Shown in pieces: positions 37,801-47,731 of a stretch of DNA of 64,000 nucleotides; within the stretch, counting starts at the first letter, position 1, and every line of letters begins with the position of its first letter. The position numbers and the translations under genes were made by a program. The notes beneath the pieces are model-generated. The model saw only the letters and a list, made by a program, of their open reading frames with translations, was not told where the DNA came from and searched no databases. The stretch is taken from contig NC_045441.1 of NCBI RefSeq assembly GCF_002776525.5, positions 131,975,411 through 132,039,410 of the forward strand, read 5' to 3'. This DNA is from Piliocolobus tephrosceles (lineage: Eukaryota; Chordata; Mammalia; Primates; Cercopithecidae).

Positions 37801-40800
37801 AGGAATTTCCTATTATTTAACAAATGTGGTGCACTGTGAAAACAGAATCTTTCAAATCACGATGATAAGTTTAGAAGCCTCAGATCTAATCCAAATGGGC
37901 TTACTACTGAATAAGAAGAACATAGTCATCCCATGAATCAGGTCCAGGGCTCAGAGCATAGGGACTTTTCACTAGCGTTCTTTGTTATCTAACCCTTTCC
38001 AGCAGCATTCTCAATCCTCTTACCCACCCACTTCTCCAACAAGAAAAGAATATCTGAAAGTCCAAAGTCTTCTCTTTGAGCTGAAGTGGCTTTCACTGAA
38101 GCAGAAAGCAAAAGGGCATAAATGCCAAGGTACAAGAAGAAAGGCAGAAGAGAGAAAGAAAGAAGGATGGGTCAGGTGTTCAGCTATAATTATGCTTCTG
38201 AGTCCTGAAGCAAAGGAGGAGATCTTTTAAATATAGAATATCTGGATCAAAGAAATGTGTTTGTACATAACTAGCCTGGTCCCAAAGAGATAGAGACACA
38301 CAGGAAGGAGATTTTTGGTCATCAGTGGCTCAGCATTGCCCACCTTTTAACCCAGAGTCCTGTCTACATTCGAAATGCAGAAAATCTCCAAGTAAGTTTA
38401 AGACAAAGGAAGGTTGGAGAAGACACATCTGAGGACATAGAGCCAGGAGCATTGGAAAAGTCCAGCAATCCCCACCTTATTTTGTTTTCTCAATCTCTAA
38501 TTATTCCTCCCTGCACTTGCCATCTCCTAACTGTCCTTATTTCCCTCATGTCTCCATGCCAGGGACAACTTTTGTGCCTAGACTGAGATGTATGGAGCAC
38601 AACTGCTTCCAGCATCTCTAACACATTCAGGCTTGTCTTCCCCAGGCAGCAAGCCCTACTTGGTGAGAGGCAGTGGATCTGGACACACGACACACTGTAT
38701 ATATATAGATATAGATATAGGCAATTCTAGAAACAGGAGAGATGGAGTGTCTCTACCTGTCATGGGGTTCATTGGGGCTCTTTGCCCTGTTCTCTGTGCA
38801 TACCACTGTCTTTGGTCTAAACCAACTCAGGGTTTTGCTTCTTGGCTATAGAAAGTTTATATTCTCTTTCTGACCCAAACTACCCTGCTTCCTAGTCCAG
38901 GCTGAGCTATACCTATGACTGCTCTCTCCTGCATTGAGATAAATCTCCAATCACTTAGTTCTCACTTGCTTTGCAAAATTCTTTTTCCTGGTCTTTTGCT
39001 TTCTGCTACATATCTACATCACCTTCTGGGTATTTTCAGCTCACCAGGACAAAAATTTCAGTAATCCACAAAGACTCAACCCCCAAATGTAGCTATATTT
39101 GTTCAATATATATATTCAGAAGTGCTCATTAGAGTCTACCCTTTGTGTTGCACTAAAAGGAGGGTTTACTTTCTTCAACAGCAGATTTCTGTATTTACTC
39201 TGTACCTCTAATAAGTCTTCTTCCTCACCCTAGTTTTCCCTTGGCCACCACAACACAGAATGGCAGGCCCACAACAATAAATGCAGCCTCAGAGAGTATT
39301 TACTTCAACCTGATACCCAATCCAGACATCCTTCTGCAGAGCGTCTGAAAGGCAATCAGACAGCTGACACATTATTCCCATGGGCCCATACAGACAGCAC
39401 ACAGAAGAGGATGCAGGGCAGCAGGACTGTTTGTGTTGCCCCAACACAACAAAAATGGACTCAGAAATGGACTTGGAGCACAATTTTCCTCCTTGGAGCA
39501 ATAGAGTTTACCTTGAACATCCCACTACAAAACCCTGATCCTTTTTGTAAATTACCAAAAAATTTCACAGAAGCACAGGCTTACTCATGCCAAGCACACT
39601 TTCAAAGTTTGTGTGAGAAAATCCACAGCTCCCTGGACAAATGCTCCTGTGCTCATTAAACCCCATCTCTGGCCTCTTGGTCTCATGTCTAATTTCTACA
39701 TGAGACCTCTTGGTCTCATGTCTAATGTCTCCTGGGTGTTTAGGAGCCTAAACCTTCTGGAACCCAGGAAGTGGCATTGTCCCTGAGCAACATGGCTTCA
39801 TTTCCAGCACCATCACCCCATGATGCAATTTCCTTTCATCCCCTTCCAAGAAGAATCACCTGTAGTAGTTTTTGCTGGAGGATGGTGATGTCTCGAGAAT
39901 CAGTGCGGTTGCCACCACGAAACTTAAGGGGGCGGTAGACGCAGCATGTGGTGAAGCAGATCATGTACAGCAGGTACAAGGCAGCCAGGATGCAGAAGTA
40001 CGACCGGCCATATTTGTTCCACTTGAAGCTCACCAGCTCCTTCACTGGGGTCTGTTCCAGAATTTGGCGAGCCTGGCATGGAAGTAGAGTGAAACTTGGG
40101 ATGACCAACACAGAAGGATGTTGTTTATCCTACGGGTACCAGAAGAGGCAGGGCAGCAACCGTCACTCATTCAGCCAGTCAGTCACTTCTTTGACGGACA
40201 ACTAGTATATTTCTCGCATATGGCTGGGCCTTGTGCTAGTGATACAGGTAAACGATTATAGCAGTAACCACAAGGCACCATAGCACCAAAGAGGATTTAA
40301 AGTAGTTAGTTGAGTAAAGGGAGACTTAGGAAAGATCATACCATAAGGTAGCAGCAGTTGCCAGGTCAGGAAGGTCCAAGAAACCATTGCCCATTTGCAG
40401 TTGAGATGCGGTTGGGGAGAGGGAAGAATCTATTGGGAATGGTAGTCAGAAATGATAATGACTGAGGAAGAAAAGGGACAGATCATCATGCATCATAAAC
40501 GCCAAGGTAAGAAGTTTGTATTTTTGTTTTTTTCTAAATATAACAGAAAGCAACTGGGGAGTTCAAGCAGGGAAGTGGTCAGATTTGCTCTAGAAGTACT
40601 GTTAGGCTGGAAAGAAGCAATGGAGGTTACAGGCAGTAGGATGTGGCAGGGTGGGATGGTGCTCTGATATAAGCAGCCAGTGAGACGTTACAGATACACA
40701 GGAGAGGGGATGATGGATGGGAGGAGGCATCTGAGAAATTAGAAAGAGGCAGATTCAAAGCGCAGTAGAGTGGTTAGCCATTAACAGCATGAATACCTTT

Positions 40801-43800
40801 TCTGTTGAAGCTGGAGGGGAGAAGAGAGACAGTGGGCAGTTTCCAGACATGCCTGGCAGTGTAGGGCAGGAAGCTGAAGGATCCCCAGTCAGAAAGCCTC
40901 TATTTTTGTCCTAAGGCAGGAGTCTAGGTCTTCTGAACTACAGCTGAAGGTAGTGAAGGATGTGAAAGGGAGCTAGAAAGGAAGATTTACGGAGGAAAAA
41001 AGCAAGTGGCCCAAGACATGTATGAAACCTGCTGGAGAATATTGAGAATAGCTAAATCAAAGACCAAGGATGTGTGGTGGCGATATCCACACAGTGGGAT
41101 TGTGCTTTCAATACCTAAGAAATCCTGCTCAAGGTGTATCTGTTTCCAGGGATATTCTCTGAGGAAGATCTCACAAACTGGCCACTCAACTTTTCTTCTA
41201 TTCATTAGTATTAATAATCATTCATGTTTTCTGGCTCTATAAAGGTTCCTGGGAAATTCTCACATGGCAGATAAAAAGCAAAAACCATATGTTGGCACTC
41301 TCATGGAGTGTCCTGAAACCTGGAAGTCTTTTCTCCTCTCTGCTGCAGTCTTCAGCAAATTTTCCTTTCCCTCACATCACTCAACCCAGCATTGTTGAAT
41401 GGTCTATATGTTGCTCCCTCTCTAAAAAGCTCTTTCTTTTCTCATCTTCTTGGTGACTCCCAATTCTTCCTTGAAGATTCAGCCCCAGCATTTCCTCTGT
41501 GACATCTTCTCTGGTCTATCCAAGCCAAATTAACTCTACCTCAATGTGGCTGTCTGCATGCATGGTACACACAACTATTATGGCATATGTCATACTCTGT
41601 TGCAATTATTCAGGGCAGGGACTGAGAATTGAGGAAGTTGATGAACAAGAACTGTGTTGTATTTATTTCTGTATTGATTGTTTCTTGTGTAGTGCCTCAC
41701 ACACAGCAGGTGTTCAATATGCTTGCATCAGTCCATTCTCACATTACTATAAAGAACTACCTGGCACTGAGTAATTTATAAATAAAAAAGGTTTAATTGG
41801 CTCATGGTTCTGCAGGCTGTACAGGTTCTGGAGAGGCCTGAGGAAATGTACAATCAGGGAAAAAGGCCAAGGAGAAAGCAGGCACATCCTACATGGCCGG
41901 GGCAGGAGGAAGAGAGAGCAGGCTGTGTGCCACGCACTTTTAAACAACCAGATCTTGTGAAAACTCACTATCACGAGAGCACCAAGAGGGAAGTCTGTCC
42001 CCAAGAACCAATCACCTCCCACCAGGCCCCGTCTCCAACACTGAGGATTACAACTGGACATGAAATTTTTGCATTTGGACACAAATGCAAACCATATCAA
42101 TGCTGAACCAATGAATGAATATGGGGAAACAACTCTTATTTGGAGTTTCTTATCTGAAATGTTAGAATGAGAAAGGTAGGTAGAAAGGACTGGAGCTAAG
42201 CAGAGAGACAGGGGATTCAGGAGAGGAGTATGTGTTGGACTTTCCCCCAGGTCCTAGGAGACTATTCTCATCTCCATCTATTATAAGGCTGGGAAGTGCC
42301 TCAGGCCCAGGATCTTAGTAAGTGGACAGAATCTGCACAAACACTAAATTCCCTCACATGACAGCCCTGATCCTCCTTGGCATCCATACCTCTCGTTTAT
42401 CAGAGGAGACCACAAGCTCTAGGAAGGACAGTTCCTCTCCCCAGGAGTCGATCTCTGTGAGGTCGTAGAGAATGGAGGTCAGGGGTCCATATGTCCACTG
42501 GATGTGCCTCCGCTTCTGCATCAGGTGCTGGAACATCTGTGAGACCACCAGGATGAGTGAGGGTGCCAACGTGTGAGAAGGTGGTCAAGGGGAACAACTC
42601 CATTGCATGGAGCCAGTTGCCCACCCCTTGAGACAGACAGACAGTGGGAATCAGCAAACCTCTGCATCTACAAGCTTCCCCTTTTTTGTCATCTTTCTTG
42701 CTCCACAACCCTAGAAAGCTCAGAAAGAAGAAAATAGGCAAAGGAAGCTAGAGCTTTAGGTTACCATAGCACATGCGTTAACATGAGGTTCTCAAATCCT
42801 CTTGAGCCAAGGAACATGAAGCTGAAGATTTCAGTGGTGGAATAGGAAGCAAGGGACCACCATCCCTTTGAGGAGTTTGGGGAAAAGAGATTTTAGAGAA
42901 AGGTGGATCCTTCACCTCTGTTTCTCCCAGGGCCAGGGGGTAGGTTGAGGGTCATTAGAAAGACACCTCAGGGATGGGGAGTGTCTCTCACCACAGTGTT
43001 ACCCTCCACTGCAGCCAGCTTGAAGGGGGTGAGACCCTGGTGATTGGGCACGAGGTCCAGGGGCTGCATGTGGTCCCTATGTCCATCGTAGGACAGCAGC
43101 AGGTTGTACATCTGGCAGGCAAAGGTTTTGTTGGGCTGGAGGATGAGGATGTGTAACACTGTGTTTCCTGGGGAGGACACAGGGTATCATGTGGCCACTG
43201 GCCTAAAGTCCCTGATGTCCCCATCCCCACCCTGGGGTCTTCCTGAAGGTCCCAGTCCGTCTCCTCACCCTGCCCCTCACTCCCTGCAGCATCTCAGCTC
43301 CACTCTCCATCCCAGCTCTTACCCAGGGAGTCCTGGGCCCAGATGTCGGCTCCATGCTCAATGAGCAGCCGCACGATCTCTTCGCTGTTCACACAGGCAG
43401 CAAAGGACAAAGGGTGCTCCCCTGTGGACACAGAGAGATCCATGGCAGGAGAGTGCAGGAAGGCAGGATGGGGTGGGCAGTCTCCCCCAAGTAATGGCCT
43501 CCTCCTCATCCCCCACATCTCAGCTCTAGGCTGAGGGACACTCCTCCAGCAGAACCAGAGGAAGGATCATCAGGGGAATTGGCCTCTGGCTTAATTAAGC
43601 CCTAGAAGGGCTGCCCATCCCAGCTGCCCAACAGATGGAGCTGAAGGCAGGAACCTCCTGCTCTGGCCTCCCTCTGCCTTGCCCGCCTCTCTAGCCAACC
43701 ATCCTCCAAGCCCAACCCGGCTCTCACCAAAATAGATGAGGTTGCGGGGACTATGGCAGAAGGCAGTGCCTGTGGCTCTGGCAGAGACACTGGCCCTGCG

Positions 43801-46800
43801 GGCAAGCAGGGCTCGCACCAGGTTCACGTTCTGGTTCACAACAGCGATGTGCAGTGCAGTCTGACCTGGCCCAGAGATAGCCATCATCAGGGGTCTGCCT
43901 CTGTCCCCAGTTCTCTCAGGGACACAGCATCCCCCACCATCCCTCTCAGGACGTTCCTGATAGATCTTTGCATAGACTTGTGCCCCGGACTTGGCAGGGT
44001 GGCCTGGGACTGAGAGCAATTTGTCCTTCAGGCTGCTCTGCTCATTGACCTACCCCTCAGTTATTGGTGGCCAGTAGGGGATTGCTATGAATACAATCGT
44101 TCTCGTATTGCTATGAGAGAAAGAAATTGAGATAGGTCCTACAGGGACTGTGGGAGGATTGAAAGGAAATGCTAAAGGAAGCCACAGATTGGTAAAAGCC
44201 AAGACCAAGACATTTGCATTTCTCCCAACTCAACTGAGCCTGTTCTCCTGACCCTCTATCACCCGACCCCAACCCACCCTTCAGAAGCCAATTTTAAGAG
44301 ACAACAGCACACCCTCCATCTCAAAGCTTCCGCCTTGAATTACTGTGTAGCCTCCTTACCTGCAAAAGCCTCACATGTGGTGGGCTCAAAGACCAACTCT
44401 GGGGCAGCCTCCATCAGCACCAAGGCTGCCTCCAAGTTGTCATAGAGGGCTGCTATGTGCAGCGCCGTCTCCCCCAGGGCTCCTGGAGCAGAGTAAGACA
44501 GAAATGTTAGACACTTTTCAGATTCCCTTGAGGAAGGGGCCTCAGGCTCCAGAGACACCCTCCAAGGCCCCATTTCACAAAGTCGAAGTCTTGGGGAGGA
44601 GGGGTAGGTGCTTCTGCTCCCACCTCCATCCCATTAAATCCAGATCCCACCTCTTTGTCGAACGTCACAGGTGCGGTCCAGTAGAAGTTGCCTAAGAACA
44701 GACAGGTCATTTTCCTTGGCTGCTCGAAGCAGTGGAGACTCTAGAATCCTGGGGAAAGGTGAACGTGAGTTTGGAAGAGACAGAGCAGAATGAGGCCAAG
44801 GGCAAAGGGGATCTGAGAGATTCTTTAAGACCAATGTGACTCACACAGTGTGCAGTGACAAATTGGAAAGAAGTGCCTACTGGACTCGAATGACCGAGGG
44901 TGGGCAAGGGTCAGCCCCAGAGCCTTCCTTGCAATTCACTTCATGGTGATTCTCCTGTGAGGGTGGCCCCTGAAGCTCTGCTGGAGGGGAAGAGTTAATA
45001 GGAAGAGAACCTGTGGTCTGGAAAGAGTGGTGTGAGAGTCTCTGAGAAGAGGCCCCTAGGCTTGGCTGAACTCATCTAACCAGAGTAACCGTCTCAGATC
45101 CTGGATAGTTGGAGAGCGGGACAGAGGGCACTTCCATCTACAGTCCCCCTGCTCTTGGGCCTGCTGAACCTACTGTCTTTAACCAAGGGGAGTCTGGGAG
45201 ACCAAAACAGAGAGGGAGGAAGAATGGACCGACTGCTAGATCTTTCTTAGGCATTTTCAAATTTGTGAGGCACTAAAGTTCTGACTATTCCCTCAGGCTT
45301 TTTTTTTTTTTTTTTTTTTTTTTGAGGCAGAGTCTTGCTCTGTTGCCCAGGCTGGAGTGCAGTGGTACGATCTCAGCTCACTGCAGCCTCTGCCTCCCAG
45401 GTTCAAGCAATTCTCGTGCCTCAGTCTCTCGAGTAGCTGGGATTACAGGCACGCACCACCACGCCCAGCTAATTTTTTGTATTTTTAGTAGAGATGGGGT
45501 TTTGCCATGTTGACCAGGCTCAAACTCCTGAGCTCAGGCAATCCACCCGTCTCAGCCTCCCAAAGTGCTGAGATTACACTGCGCACAGCCTCCTCCAGTT
45601 ATTTAGATACAGGTCCCTGCAGGGGGTGGAGAGTTGTGGGGTGAGTTACAGGGTATCTGTTTCTTCTGCATGACACCCTTAGATGCAAGGGTCTAAACAG
45701 CTTGTTTATTTGGGTGTCTCAAGGCAAAACAGGTTGAGATATTCATTCTACAGGACCTCTGTTAATCTTTGTTTCTACCACACCCAAATTTGAATCCAAC
45801 AAGAGATAAAGCTGGAACCTCTCCCACTACACATATGTGTATTGGTTCCAAAGACAAGCACAGGGTGTGGGGGGAAGAACAGAAAGGACAGGCCGATAAG
45901 TGGCTCCTCTGAGGTCCCCACCTCCAAATCCTTCTCTTCCAATAGCCCCAGGAGCCAGAGAGAAAATATGTTTTTATTTTATTTATTTATTTATTTTTGA
46001 GACAGAGTCTCACTCTATCACCCAGACTGGAGTGCAGTGGTGTGATCTCAACTCACTGCAACCTCCGCCTCCCAGGTTCAAGCGATTCTCCTGCCTCAGC
46101 CTCCCAAGTGATGGAACTACAGATTCCCACTCCCATGCCTGACTAATTTTTTATTTTTGGTAGAGACGGGGTTTCACCATGTTGGCCAGGCTGGTCTCGA
46201 ACTCCTGACCTCAGGTGATCCACCCACCTCAGCCTCCCAAAGTGCTGGGATTACAGGTGTGAGCCACTGCACCCAGCCAAAGTGTTTTCATTTAAAGAAG
46301 AAGCTTTTAATCTAAAGTTGGGGCCTGGGTTTACCTGTTAGAGCAGTGCTCCTAGGAAGGGCCATTGTGAGGAGTCAGTTCCCTGCCCCTTCTCACCCAG
46401 GAAATCAGTCCCAGGGAGCCCAGTGCCCCTGACCAGTCCAGAGTGGTCAGGGCTGAGATTGCAAACTCATTCCCATCCTGAGGCCACTGCACAAAGAAAG
46501 TCCTTGCCTCCCTGGCCCTCTAGCCCCACTGCCCCTCTGCAGAGGGTCCAGATTTGGGCTGGAGGCTCACTTTCTCAGAGACCCAGGGGTCCCACTCTAA
46601 AGCAGTAAGGTGAAAATTCCACTGCAAGTATTGGATGGGGAGGTGAGGAAGCAGAGGGCTTGCCAGTATGAGGGCTCAGAGGGACTTGGGACCAGGCCCA
46701 ATGTAAACCTGCAAATGCAGGACCCCTTGTTCAAAATTATTAAGAATTTGAAGACGAGCACAGCAGGGCATTGAACCAAGCACAGGAATCTTCTGGAGTA

Positions 46801-47731
46801 CAGGGGAGACCTTTGTGACTGCTAATGTCTGCTCATCAACCTCACCCCTCAGGCAGCTCTTGGGCGGGAGGCAAGCCCCAAAATACTTGGAGGCAGAGGC
46901 TGCCCATAGGATTCGTCCCTGCCCCAGCTGCTCTTCCTGGGACTGGACCTCAGGGCTAAGCCATGAAATGATTTACCTGCAGGTGTGCTAGCCCTGCCCG
47001 AACTGAGAACTCTCCAGGAGCAGGCACAAGTCTCATTCAATCTTTGTGTCATTGGGACCTAGCACCCTTCTGCACACAGTAGACTCAATAAAAGGCAGAT
47101 GGACTGAACTCAGAACCCTCCAGTGTCACCTAAGCTGCCTTCCTCAGCTGGTCAGCACCCAGTGTTACCCCAAACAAAGCTCTCCTCCCCTTTCCCACAC
47201 AATCCACTTTCATTCAAATGAATGGTGTTTCCTCATCGTGATTCCACCACCCATAGGAGTGCATCCCTTCTCCAGCAGCCTGCTTCTGCCTGCCCTCCCC
47301 ATCCCACACACCCTGGCTTCTTCCCTCTGGTCCTTTTTGGTCCTCTCACTCCCCCTCGGCTGTCATTCTGCCTCTGTCCTTAGGTCTACCCTCAAGATTT
47401 CCCTATGTGGCCCAAAGTCACGTCCTCCACCACCACTAAAAGGGGCCACCTGGGATTCCGTAATTGGGTGGGCTGGAAGGAAAGGGTGTGTCTGAGTGGC
47501 TGGCACTCAATTCTGGGGTGCCCTATTCGGGAAGCAGGCCCAGGTGGGTCAGAAGTTCTGATGATCACAGCGGTAGGGCCACGAATCCTTCTGGGAAGCC
47601 TACCTCTTCTGCTGCAGCATATGAAGCTTGTCCAGGTGCTGGTCCCAGTCTTGTTCTCTGACAAGAAAGCAGGGCAGAAGTTTCTGGAGTCGGCTCCTAG
47701 GCCCTTCTGCCTTAGATAGAAAACCCCCCAT
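23739..47731 (-). CDS. TRPV5: TRPV5, epithelial calcium channel, complete in 15 exons
   Basis: TRPV5 forms a homotetrameric, highly Ca2+-selective channel in the apical membrane of the renal distal convoluted and connecting tubule. The coding exons are 47731-47604, 44748-44651, 44482-44360, 43865-43728, 43421-43323, 43167-42992, 42536-42390, 40072-39860, 30739-30653, 30554-30478, 30216-30051, 29874-29808, 27955-27687, 24824-24718 and 24033-23739. They sum to 2190 bp, giving 729 residues plus stop, equal to the human protein, with every junction GT-AG and in phase. In order there are ankyrin repeats (about 40-270), S1, the glycosylation site N358 (NRT), S2-S5, the pore loop with the selectivity Asp D542 in VIDAPAN, S6, the TRP region ending at WRAQ, the S100A10-binding VATTV (597-601), and a C-terminal PKA-type RQNT at T708. 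The start is the ATG whose product matches family N-termini. TRPV6 lies downstream in tandem. Compared with my memory of human TRPV5 there are scattered substitutions, including C153, H154, W190 and H509. Confidence 0.97.
24034..24717 (-). other. TRPV5: TRPV5 intron 14
   Basis: Contains a (GT)n microsatellite at about 24270-24294 and no other recognised feature. Donor GT is at 24717-24716 and acceptor AG at 24035-24034. Confidence 0.9.
24718..24824 (-). CDS. TRPV5: TRPV5 exon 14 (residues 597-632)
   Basis: It encodes [20 protein letters not shown] and ends at WFLR. VATTV is the known binding motif for the S100A10-annexin 2 complex, which brings the channel to the surface. The exon is 107 bp with canonical junctions. 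Confidence 0.97.
25060..25800 (-). repeat. Possible L3/CR1 LINE remnant
   Basis: The texture ('ggaaagtcaaggtcccgctttg', 'tctaaggtcctacattta', 'gccatttgtatatttactg') resembles very old CR1/L3 LINE sequence. The orientation is uncertain and the assignment weak. Confidence 0.3.
26640..26970 (+). repeat. L2 LINE 3' fragment
   Basis: Motifs such as 'gttctcatcttaaatgttgctccctcaggaaagc' and 'gctccatgagggcacagatggtgtctg' follow the end of L2. The copy is ancient, in the sense orientation. Confidence 0.7.
26985..27315 (+). repeat. L3/CR1 LINE 3' fragment
   Basis: 'caaatatttgaatggtgcttatatggaagaatgtgttctgtg' and 'gattttagctcaatgcaacatg', ending 'gggtcacttctaattctaat', follow the L3/CR1 3' end layout. 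Confidence 0.55.
27687..27955 (-). CDS. TRPV5: TRPV5 exon 13 (residues 507-596): pore, S6, TRP region
   Basis: It encodes the end of S5, the pore helix and filter (LTVIDAPANY with D542, codon at 27849-27851), S6 (AFAIIATLLMLNLFIAMM) and the post-S6 GDTHWRVAQERDELWRAQ. The pore Asp ring essential for Ca2+ selectivity is intact. Residue 509 is His where I recall Tyr in human. Confidence 0.97.
27956..29807 (-). other. TRPV5: TRPV5 intron 12
   Basis: 1.85 kb. It contains a (TG)n run near 28196-28220 and a (GTT)n tract at 28846-28888. The latter creates a poly-Val/Leu/Cys shadow frame. No exon-like sequence is present. Confidence 0.9.
28846..28888 (+). repeat. (GTT)n trinucleotide microsatellite
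   Basis: About 14 perfect GTT units, inside TRPV5 intron 12. On the transcribed strand this is (AAC)n. Confidence 0.95.
29808..29874 (-). CDS. TRPV5: TRPV5 exon 12 (residues 485-507): S5
   Basis: It encodes MIFGDLMRFCWLMAMVILGF and ends in the split Ala codon at ..AS|. It is the first part of S5 after the S4-S5 linker. The exon is 67 bp with acceptor at 29876-29875. Confidence 0.96.
30051..30216 (-). CDS. TRPV5: TRPV5 exon 11 (residues 429-484): S3-S4
   Basis: It encodes ITYASLVLVTMAMRLTNTNG through GFQMLGPFTIMIQK, covering S3, S4 and the S4-S5 linker. It is 166 bp with canonical junctions. Confidence 0.96.
30478..30554 (-). CDS. TRPV5: TRPV5 exon 10 (residues 404-429)
   Basis: It encodes IPDIFRVGASRYFGQTILGG and ends PFHVII, the S2-S3 linker and start of S3. 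It is 77 bp. The acceptor is 'ttccccag' and the donor AT|gtgagt. Confidence 0.96.
30653..30739 (-). CDS. TRPV5: TRPV5 exon 9 (residues 375-403): S2
   Basis: It encodes EAYETHEDIVRLVGELVSVI and ends GAVIILLLE. This is the end of the S1-S2 extracellular loop and S2. It is 87 bp and phase 0 at both ends. Confidence 0.96.
31215..31375 (+). repeat. MIR SINE fragment
   Basis: 'gagaccttgaaccattcatggaaaaatctctgaacttgaggtttctcatctgtaaaatgg' followed by 'cattgtgaagcttacattaatg' is a sense MIR. Confidence 0.65.
34045..34450 (+). repeat. L2 LINE fragment
   Basis: 'ctactctggcccctgccctg', 'cagaatgccttcctcc' and 'cttcctgagggcagggatgcc' occur in the order of the L2 3' end. Confidence 0.65.
35135..35293 (-). 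mobile_element. MER5-type hAT DNA transposon remnant
   Basis: It is bounded by 'cctaaccaggactgcccatcagaatcaagtgg' and 'ccaagttgagaaccactggg', the inverted-terminal texture of MER5 elements. Confidence 0.55.
35755..35895 (+). repeat. MIR SINE fragment
   Basis: 'gtctttgccaaagtattcaacctctcttgacctcagattcaccatc' followed by 'ttctacgaagattaaatgatag' is a sense MIR core. Confidence 0.65.
35900..36022 (+). mobile_element. MER5-type remnant with adjoining Alu scrap
   Basis: 'caaaatatggtccacagaatcac..agtctcagatcccacccagcc' is MER5-like. It is followed at 36027-36051 by 'tgctgggattacaggcgtgagccacc', an Alu left- or right-arm scrap without a body. Confidence 0.5.
36075..36735 (+). repeat. L2 LINE 3' fragment
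   Basis: 'tgtttaaaatccttctgacttcccattaccctggggataaagcgtaaaatcctcagcatggcctttaag' is a clear L2 3' region, continuing to about 36735. It is interrupted by a (T)24 run at 36508-36531. Confidence 0.8.
36958..37125 (-). mobile_element. MER5A-like DNA transposon remnant
   Basis: 'ttctcaaccctggtagaacatttggc', then 'aaaatactgaggccagagcctcagcttcagacattctaac', matches MER5A layout. A MIR scrap follows at 37125-37215. Confidence 0.65.
39860..40072 (-). CDS. TRPV5: TRPV5 exon 8 (residues 304-374): linker, S1, N-glycosylation loop
   Basis: It encodes ARQILEQTPVKELVSFKWNK, then S1 (FCILAALYLLYMICFTTCC), then the extracellular loop with NRT at N358 (codon 39908-39910), the known N-glycan site, ending at ITILQQKLLQ. 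It is 213 bp, phase 0. Confidence 0.97.
41340..41720 (+). repeat. L2 LINE fragment
   Basis: 'attcttccttgaagattcagccccagcatttcctctgtgacatcttctctgg', followed by 'agtgcctcacacacagcaggtgttcaat', is an L2 3' end. Confidence 0.7.
41724..42099 (-). mobile_element. MST-type MaLR solo LTR, antisense
   Basis: 'tgcatcagtccattctcacattactataaagaactacctgg' through 'acacaaatgcaaaccatatca' is an MST LTR read in reverse. It has no internal region and is co-oriented with TRPV5 transcription. Confidence 0.85.
42390..42536 (-). CDS. TRPV5: TRPV5 exon 7 (residues 255-303)
   Basis: It encodes MFQHLMQKRRHIQWTYGPLT and ends at SSDKRE, the last ankyrin repeat and the linker to the membrane domain. It is 147 bp, phase 0. 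Confidence 0.97.
42992..43167 (-). CDS. TRPV5: TRPV5 exon 6 (residues 196-254)
   Basis: It encodes NTVLHILILQPNKTFACQMY through PFKLAAVEGNTV, ankyrin repeats 4-5. It is 176 bp with canonical junctions. Confidence 0.97.
43323..43421 (-). CDS. TRPV5: TRPV5 exon 5 (residues 163-196)
   Basis: It encodes EHPLSFAACVNSEEIVRLLI to AQDSLG. W190 (TGG, codon 43339-43341) replaces the Arg I recall in human TRPV5 and TRPV6. It is 99 bp. Confidence 0.97.
43728..43865 (-). CDS. TRPV5: TRPV5 exon 4 (residues 117-163)
   Basis: It encodes QTALHIAVVNQNVNLVRALL to NLIYFG. Residues 153-154 are Cys-His (codons 43758-43753) where human has Arg-Arg. It is 138 bp. Confidence 0.97.
44360..44482 (-). CDS. TRPV5: TRPV5 exon 3 (residues 76-117)
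   Basis: It encodes ALGETALHIAALYDNLEAAL through TTCEAFAG, an ankyrin repeat with the GETALHIA signature. It is 123 bp. Confidence 0.97.
44651..44748 (-). CDS. TRPV5: TRPV5 exon 2 (residues 43-76)
   Basis: It encodes ILESPLLRAAKENDLSVLRQ and ends at TCDVRQRG, the first ankyrin repeat. It is 98 bp. Confidence 0.97.
45299..45590 (-). mobile_element. Alu SINE, antisense (TRPV5 intron 1)
   Basis: A 25-base poly-T followed by the reversed Alu body. The 5' end is slightly deleted: the usual 'ggtgtgagccac' stretch is missing before 'gcgcacagcc'. Confidence 0.93.
45971..46279 (-). mobile_element. Alu SINE, antisense, (TTTA)n tail (TRPV5 intron 1)
   Basis: A TTTA-rich tail runs into 'tttgagacagagtctcactc'; the body ends 'cactgcacccagcc'. 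A small internal deletion lies near 46105. Confidence 0.93.
47604..47731 (-). CDS. TRPV5: TRPV5 exon 1 (residues 1-43)
   Basis: It encodes MGGFLSKAEGPRSRLQKLLP to HMLQQKR from the ATG at 47729-47731. The AG|G phase and QQKR end match TRPV6 exon 1. The upstream in-frame sequence is open to beyond 48120. Confidence 0.95.

Larger units (their letters stand above)
30740..39859 (-). other. TRPV5: TRPV5 intron 8, the largest intron (9.1 kb)
   Basis: It separates the exon carrying S1 from the exon carrying S2. It contains MIR, L2 and MER5 fragments listed separately, a poly-T run at 36508-36531 and a short tandem duplication at 39673-39725. It has no full-length Alu, unusual for a 9-kb intron in this Alu-dense window. 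No alternative exon is evident. Confidence 0.85.
40073..42389 (-). other. TRPV5: TRPV5 intron 7
   Basis: 2.3 kb holding an L2 fragment (41340-41720) and an antisense MST-type LTR (41724-42099). Open frames here lie within these repeats. Confidence 0.9.
44749..47603 (-). other. TRPV5: TRPV5 intron 1
   Basis: 2.9 kb with two antisense Alus. No further exon is seen in it. Confidence 0.9.
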
